From an uncultured Lachnospiraceae bacterium (GTDB lineage Bacteria > Bacillota > Clostridia > Lachnospirales > Lachnospiraceae): a stretch of DNA of 50,160 nt. The number at the start of each line of letters is the position of its first letter. Position 1 is the stretch's first letter. The DNA is taken from the NCBI GenBank assembly GCA_905233955.1, contig CAJOFQ010000007.1:10448-60607 (forward strand). Reading direction: 5' to 3'. The notes beneath the pieces are model-generated. The model did not search any database. It saw only the letters and a list, made by a program, of their open reading frames with translations, and was not told the origin of the DNA. Of this stretch, positions 1 to 8,701 are shown piece after piece. The position numbers and the translations under genes are program-made.

Positions 1-74
1 GTGGGCGTAGCGTAGCTGGATAACGCATCAGACTCCGACTCTGAAGATCGCTGGTTCGAATCCAGTCGTCCACA
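1..74 (+). tRNA. tRNA-Arg (anticodon CCG)
   Basis: The cloverleaf can be folded by eye. The acceptor arm GTGGGCG (1-7) pairs with CGTCCAC (67-73) with one G-T wobble. The D stem is GCGT/ACGC, the anticodon stem TCAGA/TCTGA, and the seven-base loop CTCCGAC gives anticodon CCG, which decodes CGG as arginine. The T arm GCTGG-TTCGAAT-CCAGT is canonical. CCA is not encoded; the discriminator base is A74. A strong terminator follows at once. The gene starts at the first base of the window, so its promoter and any upstream tRNAs are not visible. Confidence 0.95.
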
Positions 75-76
75 CT

Positions 77-112
77 AAAAAAGGATTCCGCAATAGCACG
101 GAATCCTTTTTT
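77..112. terminator. Bidirectional intrinsic terminator
   Basis: An A6-GGATTCCG stem pairs with CGGAATCC-T6 around an 8-base loop. The T run on the plus strand ends the tRNA transcript. The A run becomes a U run on the minus strand and ends the convergent synthetase transcript. The GGATTCC stem recurs in the terminator at 31066-31099. Confidence 0.9.
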
Positions 113-126
113 AATATCATGTAAAT

Positions 127-3100
127 CTAACTCTCTGCAACCATTCTAAGGTTAACCACCGTAGGTACCATCTGCTCACCCAGACTCTCTCCTGCCACTG
201 TCCTGAGTTCATTTATAAATGAGTTAGCTCCGGTCTCAACATCCATCTCAAGCCTCATTTCATTCATTTTATCATCATATACGAGATATGCATGAACTCC
301 CTTGACATTATCTACAGGTGATAATGTTTTCTCAAGGGCTCCCAGATCGTAATATCTGCGGCCTCTCGAACCATCTGTAAGAACTACTCTGCCGCTGTTT
401 TCAATAAAGTCTATCCTGCCATCCGGAAGTATGCGGGCTGTAATGCCCGTATCATAGAGGAAATGTCCCCGCTTATCCGGGTGCTTGAGAGTCTCTATAC
501 TGCAAATAGGCTCCTTGTCCAGGATGTATAATCTGCCCCAGGCACCTATAGGCTTCTTATACAAATATTCATCCAAAACATAGGCTTTGATGTCTTCATT
601 GTCATCAGTATCCTCAAAGAAGTCAGAACCCAGCTCCTTTGAAAGCTCTCCTGCACTGACAACATAATGCTTGGGGAAAGCCTCTTGTGGAATATGTTTC
701 TTCAGGCGTCTTGCTGAGCGCTCTTCCTCCATTGACATGGCACGAACCACACTCTCATAGCAGGTCAGGAAAATATTCAGCTGATCCTCATCAAATCTGT
801 TTTTCCAGAATCTAAGCTCTGTATAATATCCGTTATCATCAGTCATAACCTGAAGATGGAAGGGCAATGAATCCAACTGCAAATGTACAGGCTCGGCAGG
901 TGCGTCACCTACACTTGGGATACTGATAATATCAGCCTGATACTGGAAGAACATCTCTCCCTCCCTGGGTACTGAGATCACAGTCTTCATTGTATCCATT
1001 ATCTGTCTGCCGCTGCGCTTCAACAGATCTACTGTGGTCTCATGAGGAATAACATTATAACGGGTAAAATATGTCAAAAACAGGGGACCTGCTACCCGTC
1101 TCCAGCGCCCGTCAGTTCGCCCGCTGTGAATGCTGCAGGTAAACATATCCTTCTCATCAGAAAACAGGCTCACAGTATAGTTAAAGGCCGTCAAAAACAG
1201 GACATTCTCCGAGACGCCCATACGATTACAGAAATACAATACCTCTTTTTTGACCAGATCAAACCGTTTTTTTATGGAACCATTTTCTTCATGGCTCAAA
1301 TCCATACGATCCTTCTTGTTAAGGAGACTGCGCTCAAGTCTGAGTCCCTTCAGGAGGTTGTCATAGTAGGCGGTATTCTTCTTGCGGACTCCCTGCTCCT
1401 CACGATGCAGATCATCAATAATATATTCAAAAAATGTGTATGTCTCTGCCTCGATCGGCTCATTGCGATAGGCTTTGTTCAGATCATCGAGCAATATGTT
1501 CATGGTCATTCCATCGCCCATTATATGGGATACATCAAATAGCATATACTTGGCTGTAGGAGTCTCAAACAGCCTGATATGAAACAGATCATCCTCCTTG
1601 GTATAGGCAAACGGCACCAGAATCTCATCCTTAAGATTCTCCCACTCGTCATCACTAACCTTCTCTATGGGAATCTGTACATGGCGGTCATCGTTCCTGA
1701 ATAGTGCCAGCCAACCGGTCTCATCGGGATAGATTTTGGCCTTAACACCGGGATGGGCATCTAATACCTGTGTAATCGCCTGCTGCATGCGATTCATGTC
1801 AATGCTCTGATCCAGCTTGAAAGTAAATGGAAGATTACCTGTAGTGTTCCCCCGAATAACATATCCAAAATACTTCATCATATTAGTAAGAGGGTATTTC
1901 TCGCGGACACTGTAATCTATATTAGCCTGATCTTCCTTGTCAAGGAATACTCCCTCTATCTTCTCGATTGTGGTAGCAGACATTAACTCATTATAAGAAA
2001 TGATCCGTCCCAGCTTGGATTCAAAATCCTCTATCAGCATAAAGCTTCCCAGAGAATCCAGACCTTTTTCAAAGAGATCCTCATCAACGCCAAAATCATC
2101 TGTACCCAAAACCTCTTTGACCAGATCATATATGCTCTGCTGGAGGTCATTCTGAGGGCGCTTGATGTTCTTAGTATGCTCTTCTTTTTCCTCCTGAACC
2201 TCGAAAAATCTGCTGCGAATGATCTTCTTGGACGAAGTTTTTTCAAATGGATGCTTGCGTACGGTAACATCAGCAATACGCGAATATGTGGGAAGTTCGT
2301 CATTGTGCAGATCAACTATTTTTTTGATCTCGCCTTCGATATCTGATATACCCTGAACCTGCGCGTACTCATAGTTGGGGTATACTTCCGCTACTATCCT
2401 CTCACCCTGTCCATATACCAAAACATCTGTCACCAAAAGGTCTCTGTCAAAAAGATTCTCGATACCTTCAGGTGAAACATTTTCTCCATTTGCGAGAATT
2501 ATAAGGTTCTTTTTCCGTCCTGTCAGATATAGAAAACCATCTTCATCCACATAGCCCAGATCCCCTGTTCTAAGCCATCCGTCTTCAGTGATTGTCTCCC
2601 TGGTCTTCTCCTCATCCTTGTAATACCCCATCATAACTGAAGGGCTTTTGACCTGAATCTCCCCATCCTCTATCCTGATCTGGCAGTTCCTTACGGGATA
2701 TCCTATGGATTCAATTTTATCAACCCTGTCATATACAGGAACTGAGATCTTAGGAGCGCATTCACTCATGCCATAGCCCTGGCCTATTAATACGCCCACA
2801 TCACGAAAACGCCCAGCAAGCTCAGGAGATAAATATCCTCCTCCGCTGGCAATCTTCTTGAGGCGGCCTCCCCATACGGATTTTTTAACTTCCTCAAGAG
2901 GCATATCAGGATTCTGTGTTCTGGTGATGGTAACACGGTTGATCATAGCTTTTAGCATGGCAGGAACAGCCCTTAGGAATGTAGGCTCAAAAAGCTGCAT
3001 ATCGCTGAGCATTCTCTTTAAATCCCGGCTGATGCAAAGTGTATTGCCATAGCGTATAACCATGAAAATATCACTGTTAATGCAGAACACATGATGAACG

Positions 3101-3756
3101 GGAAGTATTCCAAGAATAACCTCTTCCCCCGGATTGTCATTATCACTGCAGAATGTATTATCAATTTCGTTGGCATGGGACAGCATTACTCCCTTGCTAT
3201 CACCTGTGGTGCCGGATGTAAATATAATAAGAGCCATCTGCTCGGGTGTAACATTTGTGGAAAAATCACTGCTATCATACTCTTTGAAAATATTCTCTAT
3301 ATTCTCAATATGTGAAACCTCCTGGAAACATACGCATTGATGTATAAAATCGCACCTCTCCATTATGTACGAAGCCTGGGATCTGAATTCCCAATCGTAA
3401 AAGAGTATATCGGTATCCGCTTTTTCCAGATTCTCCATCAAGCGCTCTTTGGACAATTGAACATCCATGGGAATAGCTGTTGCACCTGCGCTTACAGCTC
3501 CAAGCATTGTACACAGATATTCATAACTGTTCCTTCCAAGCATGGCAACATGCAGATCATGTCCCCAGGCTTTCCCCTCCTGTTGGATGAATTTTGCGAC
3601 TTTTTTAGAATCCCTTCCAAACTCTGCATATGTTTTCTCATAGATCACATCATCAAGCTCATAACGCAGAAAGACCTTGTCACCGTACAATGCCTCAGCT
3701 TGGCTGAGCAGGTCATACAAGGTCTTTGTTTCCTCAAGTCTCATTTGTCCATTCAT
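127..3756 (-). CDS. NRPS-like synthetase: adenylation, carrier, condensation, partial second adenylation domain
   Basis: 1209 residues. An AMP-forming adenylation domain spans about 10-510, with FTSGTTGDSKG at 179-189, GYGMSE at 327-332, the TGD of A7 at 397-399 and GRKKNLIILANGENVSPEG at 413-431; this last motif is closer to acyl-CoA synthetases than to amino-acid-activating domains. A carrier domain follows with the phosphopantetheine serine in GLDSLG (Ser568). A condensation domain covers about 620-1010, with active-site motif SHIMGDG (743-749, His744) matching HHxxxDG. Residues 1056-1205 resemble the C-terminal part of an NRPS adenylation domain (YVLDE, PIGAWG, YDTG, ARILPDG), but there is no ATP-binding core and the A7 Asp is Ile. 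There is no thioesterase or reductase. It may load an acyl group and transfer it to an amine. Start supported by GGGGG upstream. It is last in the cluster from 7384. Product unknown. Confidence 0.85.
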   Translation of the reverse strand: MNGQMRLEETKTLYDLLSQAEALYGDKVFLRYELDDVIYEKTYAEFGRDSKKVAKFIQQEGKAWGHDLHVAMLGRNSYEYLCTMLGAVSAGATAIPMDVQLSKERLMENLEKADTDILFYDWEFRSQASYIMERCDFIHQCVCFQEVSHIENIENIFKEYDSSDFSTNVTPEQMALIIFTSGTTGDSKGVMLSHANEIDNTFCSDNDNPGEEVILGILPVHHVFCINSDIFMVIRYGNTLCISRDLKRMLSDMQLFEPTFLRAVPAMLKAMINRVTITRTQNPDMPLEEVKKSVWGGRLKKIASGGGYLSPELAGRFRDVGVLIGQGYGMSECAPKISVPVYDRVDKIESIGYPVRNCQIRIEDGEIQVKSPSVMMGYYKDEEKTRETITEDGWLRTGDLGYVDEDGFLYLTGRKKNLIILANGENVSPEGIENLFDRDLLVTDVLVYGQGERIVAEVYPNYEYAQVQGISDIEGEIKKIVDLHNDELPTYSRIADVTVRKHPFEKTSSKKIIRSRFFEVQEEKEEHTKNIKRPQNDLQQSIYDLVKEVLGTDDFGVDEDLFEKGLDSLGSFMLIEDFESKLGRIISYNELMSATTIEKIEGVFLDKEDQANIDYSVREKYPLTNMMKYFGYVIRGNTTGNLPFTFKLDQSIDMNRMQQAITQVLDAHPGVKAKIYPDETGWLALFRNDDRHVQIPIEKVSDDEWENLKDEILVPFAYTKEDDLFHIRLFETPTAKYMLFDVSHIMGDGMTMNILLDDLNKAYRNEPIEAETYTFFEYIIDDLHREEQGVRKKNTAYYDNLLKGLRLERSLLNKKDRMDLSHEENGSIKKRFDLVKKEVLYFCNRMGVSENVLFLTAFNYTVSLFSDEKDMFTCSIHSGRTDGRWRRVAGPLFLTYFTRYNVIPHETTVDLLKRSGRQIMDTMKTVISVPREGEMFFQYQADIISIPSVGDAPAEPVHLQLDSLPFHLQVMTDDNGYYTELRFWKNRFDEDQLNIFLTCYESVVRAMSMEEERSARRLKKHIPQEAFPKHYVVSAGELSKELGSDFFEDTDDNEDIKAYVLDEYLYKKPIGAWGRLYILDKEPICSIETLKHPDKRGHFLYDTGITARILPDGRIDFIENSGRVVLTDGSRGRRYYDLGALEKTLSPVDNVKGVHAYLVYDDKMNEMRLEMDVETGANSFINELRTVAGESLGEQMVPTVVNLRMVAES

Positions 3757-3801
3757 AACGCTTTTCCCCCTTTTTCGTTATTCATGTGTCTTGCTTATGA
3801 T

Positions 3802-5253
3802 TTATGCATTTCTGGTCTCATCCAGAAGGCTCATCTTGAGTTCATAATACAGTGGGCTCATATCCAGATAATGGGTGTGAGGATTCTCAAATCGCTGCTC
3901 CTCCTCCCATATCTCATCAGTAAGCTGCTTTAATACATAATCCCTGATTTCGGATAACTGCTTCGGCGATGATACTCGCTTGCCGTCAACAATAACATCT
4001 GTCATAAGCTCCCTGGCAGTACAGTTTTCGAAGAAACGATTCTTCCAGGGCTTCTTCGGATCCACATAACGATATGGTTCACTAAGATCGAGCTCCTCGT
4101 CCGCGCGCGTAATTAAATCTGCAATAGCTTTGCCTTCTTCATTATATATTCTATACAACCTTTTACTGCCCGGATTGGTAATCTTCTCCACAGTCTCGGA
4201 TACTTTTATCTTGGGTATGGTAGTATCACCCCTTCTGACCTCGACCAGCTTGTATACCGCCCCAAATACCGGATCACTCTTGGCCGTTATAAGCCTCTCT
4301 CCCACTCCAAATGAGTCGATACATCCACCCTGTCCCAGGATAGATGTGATCGTATATTCATCAAGGCTGTTAGAAGCTATTATCTTAGTGTCGTTAAGCC
4401 CCGCTTCATCCAGCATGGCACGGACTTTTTTGGAAAGATATGCCAGATCCCCCGAATCCAGACGAACTCCCAAAAGCCTGTGTCCATCAGGTATCAGTAC
4501 TTCTTTGGCACAGCGAATAGCATTAGGTATCCCTGAATGGAGCACATCATAAGTATCAACCAGCAATACCGTAGCATCAGGATATTTTTTGGCATAATTC
4601 TTAAATGCAGTAAATTCGTCATCATAATACATAACCCAACTGTGCGCCATGGTTCCGCTCACAGGAATGGAAAACTGCTTACCTGCAAGAACTGTAGCTG
4701 TGCCCACTGCACCACCAATATACGCCGCTCTGGCGCCGTAAACAGCAGCATCCATATTATGCGCCCTGCGTGCTCCGAAATCCGATACAGCCCTTCCTCT
4801 GGCCGCACGGACAATACGCTGTGTCTTGGTGGCAATAAGTGACTGATGGTTGATCTGGGCCAGTATCGCTGTCTCTATTAGCTGGGCATCTATAAGAGGA
4901 GCTGTAACAGTCAATATCGGCTCATTGGGATACATAACTGTTCCCTCGGGAAGACTTTGTATATTCCCGTGAAAATGATAGTCCCGTAAATAATCAAGAA
5001 AATCATCTCTGAACAGAGAAAGACTGCGAAAATACTCTATATCCTCGTCATCAAAATGAAGCTGTTCTATATATTCTACTATCTGTTCCAAGCCAGCAAA
5101 AATAGCAAATCCGCCCCCATCAGGATTCTGACGATAAAATACATCGAAGGTTACCTCCGCTTTGGGACCGTCGTCTGTAAAATATCCATTTGCCATGGTC
5201 ATCTCATACAGATCCATCATCATACTTATATTGCGTTTATCAAACTGGGTCAT
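3802..5253 (-). CDS. pncB: Nicotinate phosphoribosyltransferase
   Basis: 483 residues. It converts nicotinate and PRPP to nicotinate mononucleotide in the cytoplasm, in the Preiss-Handler NAD salvage route. The family is recognised from the N-terminal DLYEMTMANGYF, the FDVFYRQNPDGGGFAIFAGLEQ block, the DFGARRAH segment carrying the phosphorylated-His region, and the VDTYDV and GVRLDSGDLAYLSKKVR blocks. The open frame extends upstream to 5331, but the ATG at 5253 has a good AGGAG nine bases before it and gives the usual N-terminus, so it is chosen. The gene lies 53 bases after the epimerase-like gene and 45 bases before the synthetase, so the genes are probably co-transcribed. Confidence 0.95.
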   Translation of the reverse strand: MTQFDKRNISMMMDLYEMTMANGYFTDDGPKAEVTFDVFYRQNPDGGGFAIFAGLEQIVEYIEQLHFDDEDIEYFRSLSLFRDDFLDYLRDYHFHGNIQSLPEGTVMYPNEPILTVTAPLIDAQLIETAILAQINHQSLIATKTQRIVRAARGRAVSDFGARRAHNMDAAVYGARAAYIGGAVGTATVLAGKQFSIPVSGTMAHSWVMYYDDEFTAFKNYAKKYPDATVLLVDTYDVLHSGIPNAIRCAKEVLIPDGHRLLGVRLDSGDLAYLSKKVRAMLDEAGLNDTKIIASNSLDEYTITSILGQGGCIDSFGVGERLITAKSDPVFGAVYKLVEVRRGDTTIPKIKVSETVEKITNPGSKRLYRIYNEEGKAIADLITRADEELDLSEPYRYVDPKKPWKNRFFENCTARELMTDVIVDGKRVSSPKQLSEIRDYVLKQLTDEIWEEEQRFENPHTHYLDMSPLYYELKMSLLDETRNA

Positions 5254-5306
5254 GATACTGTCTCCTAAATATTTTTTCTCGTCTGCTGTGCCGTTATCAT
5301 TCCTCC

Positions 5307-6068
5307 CTAAAAGGATAACGGCGTAAAGCAATAATGTACAATGCCTGATGTCTTCTCTTTTGCCTTGATAGCAAACGGATCACATGGCATAAGGGCTATT
5401 CCTCCCCTGTGAGGGTATATACATCCACCCTTGCCTATGTCTCTGCCTGTCATGTGATTACCTGTGTAAATGTACAGCGCTGGAAATGATGTGTAAACAT
5501 CCATCTGAAGTGTTCTCATTCGGTCCATAAGGACAGCAGCATGCTTCAAATTCTGGGACGATGATATTGTGCTGCCGTACTGTCCCTGCTGGTCATGATC
5601 CAAAAGGAAGATATGATCATATCCGCCCATCTGAACCAATGGTTCATAACCCATACGAATACGCTCACCTATTGGTGTCTCATCCCTGAAATCCATAGGT
5701 GTACCGGCTACATGATAGGATCGTTCATCCCACAAAAAATGATCTGAATAAACTGTCAGATTATGATCCTCTATATTGCCTACTCCATGTCCTTTCAGAT
5801 TAAACAGTACAGGCGGCTCGAAAAGCTCGTCCGATGCATATGAAAGCTTCAGCATGCCATTTTTACACGAATAATCCAGGAACTCTCTCTCCATGAAGCT
5901 GAAATCACTGCCCTTTTTTAGATAGTTCTTCTGATCCTTAAGACCCAAAACAACATCTCTGGTCTCTCCGAGTCTCAGAGTAACCTGGCATGATACTATG
6001 ATCGAACTGTTAATCATATTAACAGAGAGTCCTGAATTATCCGACAAATATTCTGTTACTACATCCAT
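5307..6068 (-). CDS. Aldose-1-epimerase-like (GalM-fold) protein, probably catalytically altered
   Basis: 253 residues, shorter than the usual 330-350. It aligns by eye with galactose mutarotases: VLFNLKGHG, NLTVYSDHFL, VAGTPMDFR, GGYDHIFLL, the VYTSFPALYIYTGN strand and a final HYCF. The His of GGYDH is kept. The first active-site His (NHxYFNL in E. coli GalM) aligns with Pro in PPVLFNL. The catalytic Glu (LALESE in GalM) aligns with Met in IALMPC, and the segment after it is shortened. Mutarotase activity is therefore doubtful; a binding or altered role is possible. The gene starts five bases after the secreted-protein gene ends, with only a weak ribosome site, so it is probably translationally coupled. 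Confidence 0.75.
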   Translation of the reverse strand: MDVVTEYLSDNSGLSVNMINSSIIVSCQVTLRLGETRDVVLGLKDQKNYLKKGSDFSFMEREFLDYSCKNGMLKLSYASDELFEPPVLFNLKGHGVGNIEDHNLTVYSDHFLWDERSYHVAGTPMDFRDETPIGERIRMGYEPLVQMGGYDHIFLLDHDQQGQYGSTISSSQNLKHAAVLMDRMRTLQMDVYTSFPALYIYTGNHMTGRDIGKGGCIYPHRGGIALMPCDPFAIKAKEKTSGIVHYCFTPLSF

Positions 6069-6073
6069 ATAAC

Positions 6074-7384
6074 TTACTTTGTTGGAATCTCATAAATCTG
6101 TGTCTTGCCTGAAGCAGGCTTTTCTGCCCATACAATCTTATCACCGGATACGATAGGCTGAGTACCTCCGCGGAATTGGATCTTTTTGAATTCGGCTGTC
6201 TTAAGAGTCTTGCCCTCGCCGTCAATATATACACATGCTGTTGTTCTGGCTCCTGATTGTCTGTTCAAAACAGAATAAATGATTGCAAACCGATTGGAGT
6301 TGATCTTGACAATTCGTGAACGATCAACAGTAACACCTGAGGTCTTAGGATTATAGGCAGTTAACCATCTGACAGAGCACTTGCCGGTATCACGGTTTCG
6401 CTTAACTATATAAAGGTTCTGTCCGTATGAACTGGAAAAGCCTGTAACTCCGTCAACTGTAGAATTGTGAGGCTGTGCTGTTCCCGCAACAAGTACATTG
6501 GAGCTGGAAACCTCCATACCTCCTATGGTAGCTCCTGTAGAATTATTGCCAAGGGTACCCTGGAAGGCAAGTGCTGTGGCACTACCGCGATGTGCCCCTA
6601 CTCCGGCATCAGATGCAAATTTGCCGTAGCCATCATAAATCGTAACCTTAACACCACGGGGATAAGCATCACCATGATCCACTACATAGAGATTGCCATC
6701 CTGGAAACGGCAATACTGATTAAATGAGTGAGAGCAGTAGCTGACATTATCAGTCTTGGCCTTCATAGTGGATGTGTCCACGGAAAACGCTATATTAGAC
6801 TGATGATGAAGCCCGTCCTCTGTCTTGAACATGGTGCGTGATGTGAATACATAGAGTGTCTTTTGGTACTCTGCAAAGCTGACATTACCCGAAGCAAAAG
6901 GCTCATAGATTCCGGCAAACTGGTTTGACGCATTGCCTAAAACTGATGCTGTGCCTTTTTTCTTCCATTTCTTGTCATATTTAATAACTTTAATAACAGG
7001 CTGGCTGCCCTTTTCCTTAGGGTTAGCATATCCTAAAGCGACATAGTTGTATCCGTGCTCACTATGGAAATAACCTCCCCAATATTTGAATCCGGGAAGC
7101 TTGATTGTGACTGTATCAGAAACTCCATAGGACTTGGACAATGTATAATCCTTCAATATAGTACTCTGAAGGCTTACTACATGAACCTTGCCTGACTGTC
7201 TGTATAAAAATGTACGGTCAGGTACTGCGTGATATCCTGCATATGCACCAGATTCAGTAGAATCCATTCGAATACGCGAAACCGGCTTAGCAGAAGCTAT
7301 CATCCCTGAGTTAAGAAAACCCCCTGTAAATGTAAGAACAAATATCAGCACATACGCAATAATCCTTCTTCGTTCTGTGTTCAT
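6074..7384 (-). CDS. Secreted protein of unknown function, repeat/propeller-like
   Basis: 436 residues from the ATG at 7384, which has AAAGGGG eight bases upstream; the open frame runs further to 7420 without support. Residues 1-32 form a signal peptide: MNTERRR, a hydrophobic core IIAYVLIFVLTFTGG, then a small-residue region ending ASA-K. The rest has repeated short strand-turn units (LYVFTSRT, LYVVDHGD, LYIVKRNR, ACVYIDGEG, IVWAEKP) as in beta-propeller or Kelch-like proteins. No catalytic motif or sortase signal is visible. It is the first gene of the minus-strand cluster. A TATAAT on the minus strand at 7424-7429 may be its -10 box, without a good -35. Function not recognised. Confidence 0.75.
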   Translation of the reverse strand: MNTERRRIIAYVLIFVLTFTGGFLNSGMIASAKPVSRIRMDSTESGAYAGYHAVPDRTFLYRQSGKVHVVSLQSTILKDYTLSKSYGVSDTVTIKLPGFKYWGGYFHSEHGYNYVALGYANPKEKGSQPVIKVIKYDKKWKKKGTASVLGNASNQFAGIYEPFASGNVSFAEYQKTLYVFTSRTMFKTEDGLHHQSNIAFSVDTSTMKAKTDNVSYCSHSFNQYCRFQDGNLYVVDHGDAYPRGVKVTIYDGYGKFASDAGVGAHRGSATALAFQGTLGNNSTGATIGGMEVSSSNVLVAGTAQPHNSTVDGVTGFSSSYGQNLYIVKRNRDTGKCSVRWLTAYNPKTSGVTVDRSRIVKINSNRFAIIYSVLNRQSGARTTACVYIDGEGKTLKTAEFKKIQFRGGTQPIVSGDKIVWAEKPASGKTQIYEIPTK

Positions 7385-7480
7385 ATTATTCCCCTTTCTA
7401 CTACGATAAAATACTACCATAGCATTATACCGAACTTAAAGAAAAAATACTAGTGACATATTCCATTTATACTTTATCTC

Positions 7481-7510
7481 TTGTATCAAACTGTATGTTT
7501 CTGATATACT
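7481..7510 (+). promoter_or_regulatory. Promoter of the glycosyltransferase gene
   Basis: TTGTAT (7481-7486), an 18-base spacer, then TATACT (7505-7510). The expected start site falls at or next to the ATG at 7517. Confidence 0.55.
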
Positions 7511-7516
7511 TAGGGC

Positions 7517-8545
7517 ATGTTTACTTACAGCTTATGTATGATAGTTAAAAATGAAGAAGAGATACTGGCGAGGTGCCTGGATTCTTTTTCATCATTATTT
7601 GATGAGATTGTAATTGTCGATACAGGCTCACATGACAGCACTAAGGAAATTGCGCGCCGCTATACAGACAGGGTCTATGATTTTATCTGGTGTGACGATT
7701 TTTCTGCTGCCAGAAATTACGCATTCTCCCTGTGTACATGTGATTATGTTTATTCCTGTGATGCCGATGAAGTGTTGGATCAGACCAATCTTAAGAGATT
7801 TGAACAGCTCAAATTCGCCATGATGCCGGAGGTTGAGATCGTTCAGATGAAATATGTAGAGAAGAATTCTACGGTTCTTAATTCAATCAGCGAATATCGA
7901 CCCAAGCTGTTTAAGCGCGTCAGATCCTTTGTCTGGGAGGATCCTGTACATGAAACAGTACGGCTGGATCCTGTGGTTTTTGACAGCGACATCGAGATTT
8001 TGCACCTTCCTAACGGATCCCACCACAGTTCAAGGGATTTTAGAATCTTCAAAGCAGAATACGAGAAAAATCATCGTCTGTCGCGAAATTTGTACCGTAT
8101 GTACGCAATCGAACTGTTAAAATGCGGAAATACAGACGAGTTGGAGGATGCTGTAGAGGTTTTCACAGACCGTATGGAGATGGAGGACATAGATGATGAG
8201 GCTTTGATCATAGCCCTGTGCGTCCTGTCAAGAGCTTACAGACTCAAGACTGAATGGCAGGACATGTTAAGCTGCGCTCTAAAAGCATTTTCCCTCGACA
8301 TAGAGGTTCCTGCAGAGATTCACTATGATCTTGGAATATTCTATTTATACAAGCAGGATTACAAGGAAGCTGTAGAGCATTTTTCAAACGCTCTTCAAAA
8401 CTGTGCCCCAATGCTCGACATACATACAGGTGGTAATCTGCCGCTTTTGGGGCTGGCTGAATGTGCTGACGCCTGTGGCGATGCTGCTGCAGCCAAAAAT
8501 TATCGCGTCATGGCTGAGAATTGGACACTTCCTGAAGGGGACTAG
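7517..8545 (+). CDS. Family 2 glycosyltransferase with C-terminal TPR-like helices
   Basis: 342 residues. The N-terminal CMIVKNEEEILARCLDS and DEIVIVDTGSHDST blocks and the DxD-type CDADE (81-85) mark a GT-A fold GT2 enzyme of the SunS/YtcD-like type with a WCDDFSAARNYAF segment. After about residue 190 the protein is helical; YDLGIFYLYKQDYKEAVEHF looks like a TPR unit. There is no membrane segment, so it is probably cytoplasmic, acting on a protein or lipid-linked acceptor. The acceptor cannot be inferred from context. No Shine-Dalgarno sequence lies at a usable distance from the ATG, and the predicted promoter is only six bases away. It stands alone, divergent from the secreted-protein cluster. 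Confidence 0.85.
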   Translation: MFTYSLCMIVKNEEEILARCLDSFSSLFDEIVIVDTGSHDSTKEIARRYTDRVYDFIWCDDFSAARNYAFSLCTCDYVYSCDADEVLDQTNLKRFEQLKFAMMPEVEIVQMKYVEKNSTVLNSISEYRPKLFKRVRSFVWEDPVHETVRLDPVVFDSDIEILHLPNGSHHSSRDFRIFKAEYEKNHRLSRNLYRMYAIELLKCGNTDELEDAVEVFTDRMEMEDIDDEALIIALCVLSRAYRLKTEWQDMLSCALKAFSLDIEVPAEIHYDLGIFYLYKQDYKEAVEHFSNALQNCAPMLDIHTGGNLPLLGLAECADACGDAAAAKNYRVMAENWTLPEGD

Positions 8546-8558
8546 TGTGCTGACACAC
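8543..8558 (+). terminator. Weak hairpin at the end of the glycosyltransferase gene
   Basis: AGTGTG and CACACT form a six-pair stem that includes the stop codon region. The tail ATATTGTCT is only partly U-rich, so termination here is uncertain. The strong hairpin at 8637-8674 probably completes it. Confidence 0.3.
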
Positions 8559-8636
8559 TATATTGTCTAATGTATGGTTTTGGTGCAAGCACAAGTGGTT
8601 AATGGCTTTTTGCACTGGTATCATATATTTTCATGT

Positions 8637-8674
8637 AAAAAGGCTTCTGGAATTTCTTCCAGAAGCCTTTGTTT
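8637..8674. terminator. Bidirectional intrinsic terminator between glycosyltransferase and tuf
   Basis: AAAAGGCTTCTGG pairs with CCAGAAGCCTTT across an eight-base loop, followed by GTTTT on the plus strand and by AAAA, read as UUUU, on the minus strand. It ends both the plus-strand glycosyltransferase and the convergent tuf transcript. Confidence 0.9.
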
Positions 8675-8701
8675 TATTGGGTTGGGCTGTTCGCTCGTAA
8701 A

